From Streptomyces chartreusis (GTDB taxonomy: Bacteria; Actinomycetota; Actinomycetes; Streptomycetales; Streptomycetaceae), in assembly GCF_008704715.1 (NCBI RefSeq), contig NZ_CP023689.1, forward strand, positions 6,820,001 to 6,884,000: a stretch of 64,000 nt of DNA, in the 5' to 3' direction. Under the pieces are notes generated by a model that saw nothing but the letters and a program-made list of their open reading frames with translations, was not told where the DNA came from and did no database searches. The first letter of the stretch is position 1, and every line of letters begins with the position of its first letter. The position numbers and the translations under genes were made by a program. Below, piece after piece: positions 43,253 to 51,476 of the stretch.

Positions 43253-43271
43253 GACTGTGAGCCTAAGCCGC

Positions 43272-43742
43272 TCAGAGCTTCAGAATCATCGTGGGGTCCG
43301 GCTTGTGGACGAAGCCCAGGGCGGCGTAGAGCGGCTCGGCCTCCGCGGACGCGGTCAGCATGACCTGCCCGGCGCCCCGCTCGCGGAACCACTCGAGCAG
43401 CTCGTCCATGCACGCGCGCGCGTAGCCCCGGCGGCGGGCCCGCGGATCGGTGGCGACGCTGAAGACGTACCCGGTCAGGCCGCGCGGATTGCCGGCCTTC
43501 CCGATCCGGTAGTCGATCGTCCCGACCACCAGAGCGGCCAGCGAGCCGGGCAGGTCCGGATGGTCGACCACGAAGGCGGCGAAGTCCCCGTCCGCCTCGC
43601 CCAGCCTCGCCGTCAGCGCCGGCAGCGACTCGGTGTGCCAGCGCGTGGACCGGTCCCCGCCGGGCAGCGCGTCGATCATCACCTGGCGCAGCCGCAGCAC
43701 CTCGGCGGCGTCCTCGGGCAGGGCACGGCGTACGAGACTCAT
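43272..43742 (-). CDS. GNAT family N-acetyltransferase
   Basis: 156 aa. The acetyl-CoA loop is in YVFSVATDPRARRRGYARAC (Q/R-x-x-G-x-G/A variant RRRGYA) followed by MDELLEWFRERG and the C-terminal AEPLYAALGFVHK. ATG 43742 lies 7 nt after TAGCGT, so its mRNA is probably leaderless. It is first in a pair with the serine hydrolase and divergent from the MerR gene. The acceptor substrate is unknown. Confidence 0.86.
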   Translation of the reverse strand: MSLVRRALPEDAAEVLRLRQVMIDALPGGDRSTRWHTESLPALTARLGEADGDFAAFVVDHPDLPGSLAALVVGTIDYRIGKAGNPRGLTGYVFSVATDPRARRRGYARACMDELLEWFRERGAGQVMLTASAEAEPLYAALGFVHKPDPTMILKL

Positions 43743-43801
43743 GTCCGGCACGCTAGTCACGGTGATCCCGTCACGTCCCGCGGTTTTCTTACCGTTTCCG
43801 C

Positions 43802-43832
43802 TTGCTTGGAGCGCACTCCAAGGTCATAGCGT
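43802..43832 (+). promoter_or_regulatory. MerR-type promoter with 19-bp spacer and internal palindrome
   Basis: TTGCTT (43802-43807) and TAGCGT (43827-43832) are 19 bp apart, the overlong spacer typical of MerR-activated promoters. CTTGGAG-CGCA-CTCCAAG (43805-43822) is a perfect dyad lying between them. TAGCGT is 7 nt before the MerR start codon, so this is an autoregulated leaderless promoter. Confidence 0.82.
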
Positions 43833-43839
43833 TGAGGTC

Positions 43840-44313
43840 ATGACGGTGATGGAGACCACGAGTACCAGGACCGACACCTGCGCCGCCCCGCCGCACCCCC
43901 ATCGGCGGCCCGCGGGCCAGGACAGCTACACGATCAGCGAGGTCGTCGCCTTCACCGGTCTGACGGCCCACACCCTGCGCTGGTACGAGCGGATCGGTCT
44001 GATGCCGCACGTCGACCGCTCCCACACGGGCCAGCGCCGCTACAGCAACCGGGACCTGGACTGGCTCGACCTCGTCGGCAAGCTGCGGCTGACCGGCATG
44101 CCCGTCGCCGACATGGTCCGGTACGCCGAGCTGGTGCGCGAGGGCGACCACACCTTCGGCGAGCGCTTCGAACTGCTGGAGACGACCCGGCGCGACGTCC
44201 TCGCGCGGATCGCCGAGCTCCAGGACACGCTCGCCGTGCTCGACCGGAAGATCAGTTTCTACGCGGACGCAGGGCGTCTGTACGAGCAGGAGAAGACGGA
44301 GAAGGCGGTATGA
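43840..44313 (+). CDS. MerR family regulator of the aldo/keto reductase
   Basis: 157 aa. The MerR HTH is YTISEVVAFTGLTAHTLRWY, ERIGLMPHVDRSHTGQRRYS; a dimerisation coiled coil (LLETTRRDVLARIAELQDTL) follows and the C-terminus KISFYADAGRLYEQEK lacks metal-binding cysteines. This is the AdhR/YraB-like branch that senses aldehydes or electrophiles. The ATG overlaps the preceding -10 by leaderless spacing. Its stop overlaps the reductase start by 4 nt (ATGA), so regulator and enzyme are coupled. Confidence 0.9.
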   Translation: MTVMETTSTRTDTCAAPPHPHRRPAGQDSYTISEVVAFTGLTAHTLRWYERIGLMPHVDRSHTGQRRYSNRDLDWLDLVGKLRLTGMPVADMVRYAELVREGDHTFGERFELLETTRRDVLARIAELQDTLAVLDRKISFYADAGRLYEQEKTEKAV

Positions 44314-45323
44314 CCGACAGCAGGATCGCGACGGCACGACTCGGCGCGACCGGACCCGAGGTGGGTGTCCAGGGCCTCGGCTGCATGGGCATGAGCTTCG
44401 CGTACGGCCCGTCGGACGCGGACGAGTCCAGGGCGACCCTGGAGCGGGCCCTGGAGCTGGGCGTCACGCTGTACGACACGGCGGACGCGTACGGGGCGGG
44501 GGAGAACGAGAAGTTCCTCTCCCCGTTCTTGCGGGCCCACCGCGACGAACTGGTGATCGCCACGAAGTTCGCTCTGGCGATCCACCCCGACGACCCGACC
44601 AGGCGGATCATCCGCAACGACGCGCCCTACATACGCCAGTGCGTCGAGGCCAGCCTGAAGCGCCTGGACGTCGACGTGATCGACCTCTACTACATGCACC
44701 GCCGGGACGTGAACGTCCCCCTGGAGGAGACGGTCGGCGTCATGGCGGAGCTGGTCGGCGAGGGCAAGATCAAGCAGCTGGGCCTCAGCGAGGTGACGGG
44801 GGAGGAGCTGCGCACCGCGCACGCCGTGCACCCGATCGCGGCCGTGCAGTCCGAGTGGTCGCTGTTCAGCCGTGACATCGAGGCGAAGGTTGTGCCGGTC
44901 GCCCGGGACCTGGGCGTGACCCTGGTGCCGTACTCGCCGCTCGGCCGAGGCTTCCTCACCGGCTCCTTCGCCAAGGCCGAGGACCTCACCGCCGACGACT
45001 TCCGCCGCCAGCAGCCCCGCTACACCGGCGAGAACGCCGCGGCCAACGCTGCCCTCCTGGACCCGATCCGCACGGTCGCCGAGGCGCACGGAGCGACGCT
45101 CGGACAGATCGCCCTGGCCTGGGTCCAGCAGCGCGCGTCGGTGCACGGCCTCCCGATCGTCCCGATCCCGGGCACCCGCAAGCCGTCCCGAGTCGAGGAG
45201 AACACGGCGGCGACCCGGATCGTCCTGACCGAGGAGGAACTGGCACTGCTGGAGCCGATCGCCGAAAAGGTGGCGGGCGACAGGTACGCGGACATGTCCT
45301 TCGCGTCGGGAGGCAGGGAGTAG
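44310..45323 (+). CDS. Aldo/keto reductase
   Basis: 337 aa TIM-barrel reductase. The catalytic tetrad can be placed: Asp and Tyr in YDTADAYGAGENE, Lys in ATKFAL, His in YYMHRRD. The cofactor segment is PIVPIPGTRKPSRVEENTAA. It reduces aldehydes or ketones with NADPH. Operon partner of the MerR gene (4-nt overlap), consistent with detoxification of reactive carbonyls. Confidence 0.91.
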   Translation: MTDSRIATARLGATGPEVGVQGLGCMGMSFAYGPSDADESRATLERALELGVTLYDTADAYGAGENEKFLSPFLRAHRDELVIATKFALAIHPDDPTRRIIRNDAPYIRQCVEASLKRLDVDVIDLYYMHRRDVNVPLEETVGVMAELVGEGKIKQLGLSEVTGEELRTAHAVHPIAAVQSEWSLFSRDIEAKVVPVARDLGVTLVPYSPLGRGFLTGSFAKAEDLTADDFRRQQPRYTGENAAANAALLDPIRTVAEAHGATLGQIALAWVQQRASVHGLPIVPIPGTRKPSRVEENTAATRIVLTEEELALLEPIAEKVAGDRYADMSFASGGRE

Positions 45324-45383
45324 CGCAGCCCTTCGCGGCGGCGAGCAGCGGCCTCCTGAGGTGCCGGGGCCCGCAACGTCCCC

Positions 45384-45407
45384 AGGGGCGCGGGGAACTG
45401 CGCGACC
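45384..45407 (+). repeat. Dispersed repeat, copy D
   Basis: A single copy with the core GGGGAACTGCGCGACC, preceded by AGGGGCGC. It lies 60 nt after the aldo/keto reductase stop, in the 137-bp gap between convergent genes ending at 45323 and 45461. Nothing else is recognised in the gap. Confidence 0.75.
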
Positions 45408-45460
45408 GGCCCCCACCGACCCGCACTCGCCGACGCAGCGAACCCGGCACCCGCGAAGCG

Positions 45461-46312
45461 CTAAAGCTCTGCCAGCAACTCGGCCTTCTTGGACGAGAAC
45501 TCCTCGTCCGTCACGAGCCCCGCTTCATGCAGCTCGCCCAGATGCCGGATCCTCTCCGCGATGTCGGCCGGATCGCGCCTCGGCGCACTGGCCGGCACCG
45601 CGGCGACCGGCCCACTCCTGCGCACGGCCGAGAGAACCGCCGCCGCGAACGGCAACGACTCGTGCACCGGCCCGTACCCGAGCCCGAACACGACGGCCGC
45701 CGGATCCTGGTCCGCCTGCGCCGGCTGCCCGTCCGCCGAGTCCCGCCGCAGCAGCCGTAGATGCCCCTCGAACACCTCCGGCGACCGCCACTCCACGCCG
45801 CTCAGCTCGGCCACCGGGAAACTCTGGTCCCCGGCCTTCCACTTCGCCGAGGACGCACCGGTCCAAAACCACCTGAAACGGACGATATTCCCGTCAAAGG
45901 TGGCTTTCGCGTCATATGCCTTGAAGTGCATCGGCACCTCGGGCGCCCCCACCAGAAACTCCTCGGCCGGCCCGGACTCCGTCAGCTGCGCCCGCAGTTC
46001 GTCGCCGTAGTACTCGGCCAGCGTCTCGCGCTCCGCCGGCAGCACCAGCCGGTACGGATCGCCGCTCTCCTTCAACTGCCCTGCCGCCGCCTCCAGCAGC
46101 GGATCGGCGCCGGGCCTGGGCTCGATGCGCAGGGCGACGGTTCCGCGTTTGCCGGGCGTCAGCGTCACCGCACCGATCGCCGCATAGGGAACACGACGCT
46201 CACCGAGCGCCTGAAAGAGCTTAGGTGTTCGAATCCCCCGTTCGTAACGGATGAGCACGGAGTCGGACTCGAACTCCCAGGCGGCATGAAATCCGGCCAG
46301 TACGTCACCCAT
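45461..46312 (-). CDS. DUF4429 and SHOCT domain protein
   Basis: 283 aa. It has two DUF4429 (PH-like) repeats, first VLAGFHAAWEFESDSVLIRY and second FKAYDAKATFDGNIVRFRW. A C-terminal SHOCT motif follows: DIAERIRHLGELHEAGLVTD, then EEFSSKKAELLAEL. SHOCT tails are short oligomerisation or targeting modules. No catalytic residues are visible; function unknown. ATG 46312 is chosen because TACGAT lies exactly 7 nt upstream, giving a leaderless mRNA; ATGs at 46321 and 46351 are alternatives. Confidence 0.83.
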   Translation of the reverse strand: MGDVLAGFHAAWEFESDSVLIRYERGIRTPKLFQALGERRVPYAAIGAVTLTPGKRGTVALRIEPRPGADPLLEAAAGQLKESGDPYRLVLPAERETLAEYYGDELRAQLTESGPAEEFLVGAPEVPMHFKAYDAKATFDGNIVRFRWFWTGASSAKWKAGDQSFPVAELSGVEWRSPEVFEGHLRLLRRDSADGQPAQADQDPAAVVFGLGYGPVHESLPFAAAVLSAVRRSGPVAAVPASAPRRDPADIAERIRHLGELHEAGLVTDEEFSSKKAELLAEL

Positions 46313-46378
46313 GCGGCTCATCGTATGCGGCACGTGCTCCTCCGTCGCCACCCCGCGTACACCGCAATTCCTGCGCGT

Positions 46379-47596
46379 CTACGCGCGTTCGGCCGACGCC
46401 GTGTCGGACAAACCCGCCCGACAGGCCTCGGCATCGTGTGCGCAGCGCACCGCGTGGTATGCGCCAACGCCGATCTCGGCGAAGTTCGCCACACTCTCCG
46501 TGCCCGGCTCGAAATAGCCGGCGTGGCCCTTCGCGTCCCACGCCGACAGCACCCGGGCACCGAACGCGGAGGACACCGGGTCCTCCCCGTGCCCCAGCCC
46601 GCCGACCTCCAGGTACGGAACGTCCTGCACCCAGTCGTCCGCGTCCCGCATCGCCCACACCCGCGCGGACGTACCCAGCTGGGAGGCCTTCGCGACCCGC
46701 ATCCCGGGGCTGCCGGCCACCGCTATGTCGGCGACCCGCTCCGGCAGCGCGGGCGCGGCGAGGCCGCACAGCACCGAGCCGTAGCTGTGGCAGAACAGGG
46801 AGACGGGCGAACCGCCGGGCAGGCCCCGCACCAGCGCGTTCAGCCGTACGGCCCCCGACTGGGCCCGCATCGCGGTCGCCGAGTCGATGCCGAGCCCGTT
46901 CGGCGCGGTGTAGTCGGCCCAGGCGATCACGGCCGTGCGTGTCGTCGAGTCGGCCTCGCGCTCGGCCGCGTACAGCGACTCGGCCATGCCGACCGGTGCC
47001 GTGTACTTGCGGTTGGTGCGCTGGAAGGTGAGCAGATCGGTGTCGACGCCGGGGACGACGACCGAGATCCGCTCGGCCCTGGTCAGGTCTCCGAACACCT
47101 CCGCGGCCCGCCCGGAGCCGTCCGGATCGAAGGCGAGGATGTGCCGTTGCGGCCGCATCATGTCCTCGAAGCGATGCATACGGCGGCCCGCCTCGCGCTG
47201 CCCGTCGGGCGTGAGCCGTTTGTCGTGCATGCGTTTGCGCTCGACCTCACGGGCGTCGTCGAGCGCGAAGCGGTTCGCGCGATAGCGCAGCTCGACCGGC
47301 GCGCCGTTCATGTTGCCGACCGCGAGCGAATAGCGGTCGGCGAGGCTGGTGCGCTGTGCGTCGGTCAGCGAGGCGAAGAACCGGGCGAGCCGCGTGGGGG
47401 AGGAGTTCACGGCCGGCAGCTCGTGCCCGGCGATGCTGCCGCGCTCCCAGGCGCTGACCGAGGCCTGGAGCGGAGCGGAGCCGCGGTGGTGCCGCAGGGC
47501 GGTCCAACCGGTGGTCGCCAGCATCACGAACACCACGGCCAGCGCGAGAAGAGCGCGCCAGACGTTCAGTTGCGGGGAGGTGTCGAAGGAAGTCAC
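46379..47596 (-). CDS. Membrane-anchored alpha/beta hydrolase (DUF1023 family)
   Basis: 405 aa. One N-terminal membrane helix (WRALLALAVVFVMLATTGW, about 13-31) anchors an extracytoplasmic domain. DUF1023 features are VVVPGVDTDLLTF and the nucleophile elbow SLFCHSYGSVLCGLAAP (C-H-S-Y-G-S, Ser nucleophile), with VAGSPGM and the catalytic-His region near GAYHAVRC. Some family members are phospholipase- or esterase-like; substrate unknown. GTG 47596 has TAGTGT 9 nt upstream and no convincing ribosome site. Confidence 0.83.
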   Translation of the reverse strand: MTSFDTSPQLNVWRALLALAVVFVMLATTGWTALRHHRGSAPLQASVSAWERGSIAGHELPAVNSSPTRLARFFASLTDAQRTSLADRYSLAVGNMNGAPVELRYRANRFALDDAREVERKRMHDKRLTPDGQREAGRRMHRFEDMMRPQRHILAFDPDGSGRAAEVFGDLTRAERISVVVPGVDTDLLTFQRTNRKYTAPVGMAESLYAAEREADSTTRTAVIAWADYTAPNGLGIDSATAMRAQSGAVRLNALVRGLPGGSPVSLFCHSYGSVLCGLAAPALPERVADIAVAGSPGMRVAKASQLGTSARVWAMRDADDWVQDVPYLEVGGLGHGEDPVSSAFGARVLSAWDAKGHAGYFEPGTESVANFAEIGVGAYHAVRCAHDAEACRAGLSDTASAERA

Positions 47597-47689
47597 TGGG
47601 AGGACACACTAGGAGAACGGGAGGGTCTCGCGTTAACCAAGTGACAGGTATCACGTTTCGATCACAGCGCTCCGAACACGCCCATGACC

Positions 47690-48316
47690 TCAGTGTGTTC
47701 GCCAGCTCTCGCTGAGTGCGGGGCCGATCTGCTCGAGATACGAGACGGTCAGTGCCCGCATCGCGTCGAGGCTGAAGTCCTCTCCCGTACTCCACTGACG
47801 CTCCGTCAGCCGCATCACCCCGCCGAACACGGCCACCGTCAGGCGCGGGCGCGGATCGGTGTCCGGGTCGACGCCCTCGCGCTCGGCGAGGATGAGCGCG
47901 ATGGCCTCCTCGATCTCGACGGACCGGCGCAGATGGGCGGCCAGCAGCACGGGCGTCGACTCCACCACCTGGTACATGCGCAGGTAGAGCTCGACCGGCG
48001 CGACGGACTCGATCACGTCGTTCAGCGTGTCCCAGCCCTCCAGGACCGCCTGTCGCAGCGCCTCCATGGGCGGCTCGTGCGGCGGGCGGGCGCGCACCGC
48101 GTCCAGGAAGTGCGCCACGGTCATGTCCTGGAGCGCGAGGGCGGCCTCCTCCTTGCCGGCGAAGTACCGGAAGAACGTGCGCTGCGACACATCGACGGCC
48201 GCGGCGATGTCGTCGACGGTCGTGTGCTCATAGCCCTGGCTGGTGAAGAGCTCCAGCGCGGTACGCAGCAGCGAGTCCCGGGTGCGCTGCTTCTTGCGTT
48301 CGCGCAGTGTTTCCAT
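47690..48316 (-). CDS. TetR family regulator of the efflux gene
   Basis: 208 aa. HTH: RTRDSLLRTALELFTSQGYE, HTTVDDIAAAVDVSQRTFFR, YF. The C-terminal domain has the pattern of EthR/MftR-like regulators (LRMYQVVESTPVLLAAHLRR). It is divergent from an EmrB/QacA efflux gene, and the two promoters overlap through a shared operator, so it very probably represses efflux until a drug or metabolite binds. Its own message is leaderless (TAACTG 6 nt before the ATG). Confidence 0.89.
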   Translation of the reverse strand: METLRERKKQRTRDSLLRTALELFTSQGYEHTTVDDIAAAVDVSQRTFFRYFAGKEEAALALQDMTVAHFLDAVRARPPHEPPMEALRQAVLEGWDTLNDVIESVAPVELYLRMYQVVESTPVLLAAHLRRSVEIEEAIALILAEREGVDPDTDPRPRLTVAVFGGVMRLTERQWSTGEDFSLDAMRALTVSYLEQIGPALSESWRTH

Positions 48317-48322
48317 ACGTGT

Positions 48323-48375
48323 CAGTTACCGACTTGTGAATTGGTTTGTCAATTGTCAGCGGCTGTCATTAGCCT
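48323..48375. promoter_or_regulatory. Overlapping divergent promoters with shared TetR operator
   Basis: Rightward: TTGTCA (48346-48351), 18 bp, TAGCCT (48370-48375), 7 nt to the MFS ATG. Leftward: TTGACA (48352-48347), 18 bp, TAACTG (48328-48323), 6 nt to the TetR ATG. The -35 boxes overlap. The dyad TGTGAATTG (48335-48343) / CAATTGTCA (48350-48358) covers both, 7 of 9 positions matching. One bound dimer would shut off both genes. Confidence 0.8.
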
Positions 48376-48382
48376 CGAACAC

Positions 48383-50002
48383 ATGACTAGTCAGACCACC
48401 ATCGACAAGACGGGGTCGGGGGGCGACGCACCGGCGGTCCCGTCGGACGCGGCACCGGCCAAGGGGCTGCGCGGGCACCCTTGGTTCACCCTCATCACCG
48501 TCGCGGTCGGGGTCATGATGGTGGCCCTCGACGGCACCATCGTGGCCATCGCCAACCCGGCCATCCAGAAGGACCTCGGCGCCACCTTCGCCGAGGTGCA
48601 GTGGATCACCAACGGCTACTTCCTCGCCCTCGCGGTCTCCCTGATCACCGCGGGCAAGCTCGGTGACCGCTTCGGGCACCGCCAGACCTTCCTGATCGGC
48701 GTGGTCGGCTTCGCCGCCGCCTCCGGTGCCATCGGCATGTCCGACAGCATCGCGCTGGTCGTCACCTTCCGTGTCTTCCAGGGCCTGTTCGGCGCGCTGC
48801 TGATGCCGGCCGCGCTCGGCCTGCTGCGTGCCACCTTCCCGGCCGAGAAGCTCAACATGGCCATCGGCATCTGGGGCATGGTCATCGGCGCCTCGACCGC
48901 CGGCGGCCCGATCCTCGGCGGCGTCCTCGTCGAGCACGTCAACTGGCAGTCGGTGTTCTTCATCAACGTGCCGGTCGGCATCCTCGCCGTCGTCCTCGGT
49001 GTGCTGATCCTGCTCGACCACCGTGCCGAGAAGGCCCCGCGCTCCTTCGACATCCTGGGCATCGCCCTGCTGTCCGCCGCGATGTTCTGCCTGGTCTGGG
49101 CGCTCATCAAGGCCCCCGAGTGGGGCTGGGGCGACGGCAAGACGTGGGCGTTCATAGCCGCCTCGGTGATCGGCTTCGCGCTCTTCGGCTTCTGGGAGAC
49201 GAAGGTCCGCGAACCGCTGATCCCGCTCGCGCTGTTCCGCTCGGTCCCGCTGTCCGCTGGTGTCGTCCTGATGGTCCTGATGGCCATCGCCTTCATGGGC
49301 GGCCTGTTCTTCGTGACGTTCTACCTCCAGAACGTCCACGGCATGAGCCCGATCGACGCGGGCCTGCACCTGTTGCCGCTCACCGGCATGATGATCGTCG
49401 GCTCCCCGCTCGCGGGCGCGATGATCACCAAGTTCGGCCCGCGGGTCCCGCTGGCCGGCGGCATGGCGCTCACCGCGATCGCCATGTACGGCATGTCCAC
49501 GCTTGAGACGGACACCGGCAGCGGCATCATGTCGGTCTGGTTCGCCCTGCTCGGCCTCGGCCTCGCGCCGGTCATGGTCGGCGCCACCGAGGTTATCGTC
49601 GGCAACGCGCCCATGGAGCTGTCCGGTGTGGCCGGCGGTCTCCAGCAGGCCGCGATGCAGATCGGCGGCAGCCTCGGTACGGCCGTCCTCGGCGCCGTCA
49701 TGGCCTCCAAGGTCGACAGCGACCTCGCCGGCAACTGGGCGGACGCCGGGCTCCCGGCGCTCACCCCGGCCCAGGAGGCCCAGGCCTCCGAGGCGGTCCA
49801 GGTGGGTGTGGCCCCGGTCGCGCCGGGCACGCCGGACGCCGTCGTCACGAAGATCACGGACGTGGCGCACGACACGTTCATCTCCGGCATGAGCCTCGCC
49901 TCCCTCGTCGCCGCCGGTGTGGCGCTCGTGGCCGTCGCGGTCGCGTTCCTCACCAAGCGCGGCGAGAACGCGGAAGCCGGAGCGGGCGCCGCGCACATCT
50001 GA
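48383..50002 (+). CDS. MFS drug-efflux transporter, DHA2 (EmrB/QacA) family
   Basis: 539 aa with 14 predicted membrane helices. Motif A GKLGDRFGHRQTFLIG, motif D1 near LDGTIVAIANPAIQKDLG, and motif C in IWGMVIGASTAGGPILGGVL identify the 14-TM drug:H+ antiporters. It exports toxic compounds, either from outside or made by the cell. ATG 48383 is 7 nt downstream of TAGCCT, so the mRNA is leaderless. It is controlled by the divergent TetR. A long hairpin follows. Confidence 0.91.
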   Translation: MTSQTTIDKTGSGGDAPAVPSDAAPAKGLRGHPWFTLITVAVGVMMVALDGTIVAIANPAIQKDLGATFAEVQWITNGYFLALAVSLITAGKLGDRFGHRQTFLIGVVGFAAASGAIGMSDSIALVVTFRVFQGLFGALLMPAALGLLRATFPAEKLNMAIGIWGMVIGASTAGGPILGGVLVEHVNWQSVFFINVPVGILAVVLGVLILLDHRAEKAPRSFDILGIALLSAAMFCLVWALIKAPEWGWGDGKTWAFIAASVIGFALFGFWETKVREPLIPLALFRSVPLSAGVVLMVLMAIAFMGGLFFVTFYLQNVHGMSPIDAGLHLLPLTGMMIVGSPLAGAMITKFGPRVPLAGGMALTAIAMYGMSTLETDTGSGIMSVWFALLGLGLAPVMVGATEVIVGNAPMELSGVAGGLQQAAMQIGGSLGTAVLGAVMASKVDSDLAGNWADAGLPALTPAQEAQASEAVQVGVAPVAPGTPDAVVTKITDVAHDTFISGMSLASLVAAGVALVAVAVAFLTKRGENAEAGAGAAHI

Positions 50003-50028
50003 CGCGCCCAGGGCGCCGGTTGGACTCG

Positions 50029-50089
50029 TCGGGAGGGATCCGGGCGTTGGTTCCCCTATCAGGGTGACAACGCCGAAGATCCCTCCCGA
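50029..50089. terminator. Long, nearly perfect 61-nt hairpin after the efflux gene
   Basis: TCGGGAGGGATC (50029-50040) pairs with GATCCCTCCCGA (50078-50089). Inside, GGCGTTG (50043-50049) pairs with CAACGCC (50068-50074), and CCCT/AGGG closes near the apex. The element can end the MFS transcript and may also be a small structured RNA or a palindromic mobile remnant. The rest of the 234-bp gap 50003-50236 contains no gene. Confidence 0.65.
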
Positions 50090-50236
50090 TCGGCATTCGC
50101 CGCAGGTCACAGTGGGTCAAGCCAGGGCCTGCGGCGCGCTGCCGGAGGGGGTCAGCGCGCCGGGGCCCGGACATCGAGGCATGAAGCGCGTGCCGTGGGT
50201 ACCCGCCAAGTCGAACGCCGACTCAGGGAGTTGACG

Positions 50237-50542
50237 ATGGCAGGCTTCGGACACAGCACGCGCAGGCACCCCCGCTCACGTGGCCGGACGTGGTCACGGA
50301 CCGGGCCGGACCGCGCGACTCTGGGGATCATCGGAGCCATCTGCGCGATCGCCGGTTTCTTCGTACTGGGCATCATCCTCGGCCCGGTGGCGATCGCCTG
50401 CGGCTGGTTGTCCATGGGCCGCACCTGGTCCGGAGCCCGGCCCGTCCCGGCGTTGGTCGCGGTGGTCCTGGGCTCGATCGACACACTGCTGGCGATCATC
50501 TGGCTGGCGGGCGCGGCTTCGCCGGGCGGCGGGTTGTTCTGA
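50237..50542 (+). CDS. Small DUF4190-like membrane protein
   Basis: 101 aa. A basic N-terminus (HSTRRHPRSRGRTWSRTG) is followed by two membrane helices: LGIIGAICAIAGFFVLGIIL with GPVAIACGWLSMGR, and LVAVVLGSIDTLLAIIWLAG. This is the DUF4190 pattern (G-P-x-A-I with a small loop). Function is unknown. ATG 50237 follows GGGAG. Confidence 0.7.
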   Translation: MAGFGHSTRRHPRSRGRTWSRTGPDRATLGIIGAICAIAGFFVLGIILGPVAIACGWLSMGRTWSGARPVPALVAVVLGSIDTLLAIIWLAGAASPGGGLF

Positions 50543-50581
50543 GCCGTTCCGGTGAACTCCGGTGCGGTGGCGCGCCCTGAA

Positions 50582-50700
50582 AGGCGCGGGGAACTGCGCG
50601 ACCAGCCCCCACCGGCCCGCAGATGCATCACAGCCCTCGGGGCTGTACGTCCGAGGGCGGCTGCGGGTCCGTGGCTGATCGCGCAGTTCCCCGCGCCCCT
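50582..50700. repeat. Dispersed repeat, inverted pair (copies E and F), F coding
   Basis: Copy E (50582-50604) and its reverse complement F (50676-50700) share the core GGGGAACTGCGCG(A)CC and can pair over about 23 bp around a 71-nt loop. Copy F lies inside the last codons of the ion channel gene and gives the residues GARGTARSA. Copy E lies in the gap between the convergent small membrane protein and channel genes. The pair may end both transcripts. Confidence 0.75.
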
Positions 50701-51455
50701 GGGGTCGGCACGGTCAAGTCGGCCCCGGCCGCACCCCCCGACAGCGCGGCGACCTCCGCCCGCAGTGCCCGGACCTCCTCCGTGAGCACCCGTATCGCCT
50801 CGGTCTGGCGGCGCTCCTCGACGTCGTCCATCTCGAACCGCGCTATGAACCACGCGGCGATGTTCGCGGTGACCACACCGAGCAGGGCGATGCCGGAGAG
50901 CATCAGCCCGACGGCGAGCATCCGCCCCACCCCGGTGGTCGGGGCGTGATCGCCGTACCCCACGGTCGTCATCGTCGTGAACGACCACCACACCGCGTCA
51001 CCCAGCGTCTTGATGTTCCCGTTCGGCGAGTCCCGTTCTACGGACAGCACCGCCAGCGAGCCGAACATCATCAGCCCGACCACGGCGCCGGCGACATACG
51101 TGGTGAGCCGTATCTGGGACGCCATCCGCGCCCGCTGCCCCACCAGCAGCAGCGTCGACACCAGCCGCAGCAGCCGCAACGGCTGTATCAGCGGCAGCAG
51201 CACCGCGCCCAGGTCCAGCCAGTGCGACCGTACGAAGTCCCGCCGTCGCTCGGCGAGCGCCAGCCGGACCACGTAGTCCAGCGCGAACGCTCCCCACACC
51301 ACCCACTCCACCGCGAGGCACGTGTCCACGACCACGCGGCTCGCGTCGGGCCGGACGATCGGCACCGCATAGGCCACGGCGAACGCCAGGGCCAGACCGA
51401 ACAGGGGCCGCTGGGCGTGCCGCTCCCAGCGCAACTGCGCCACCGCTTGCTTCAT
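50628..51455 (-). CDS. Voltage-gated-type potassium ion channel
   Basis: 275 aa, six helices. The S4-like segment QPLRLLRLVSTLLLVGQRAR carries regularly spaced arginines, and the pore has WWSFTTMTTVGYGDHAP (TVGYGD at 164-169, the potassium selectivity filter). A short coiled coil follows (VEERRQTEAIRVLTEEVRAL). The last 23 residues, GARGTARSATDPQPPSDVQP and three more, are encoded by a dispersed repeat copy, so the original gene probably ended earlier. TACGAT lies 6 nt before ATG 51455 (leaderless). Confidence 0.9.
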   Translation of the reverse strand: MKQAVAQLRWERHAQRPLFGLALAFAVAYAVPIVRPDASRVVVDTCLAVEWVVWGAFALDYVVRLALAERRRDFVRSHWLDLGAVLLPLIQPLRLLRLVSTLLLVGQRARMASQIRLTTYVAGAVVGLMMFGSLAVLSVERDSPNGNIKTLGDAVWWSFTTMTTVGYGDHAPTTGVGRMLAVGLMLSGIALLGVVTANIAAWFIARFEMDDVEERRQTEAIRVLTEEVRALRAEVAALSGGAAGADLTVPTPGARGTARSATDPQPPSDVQPRGL

Positions 51456-51476
51456 GGCCGCATCGTAGGAAATGTG

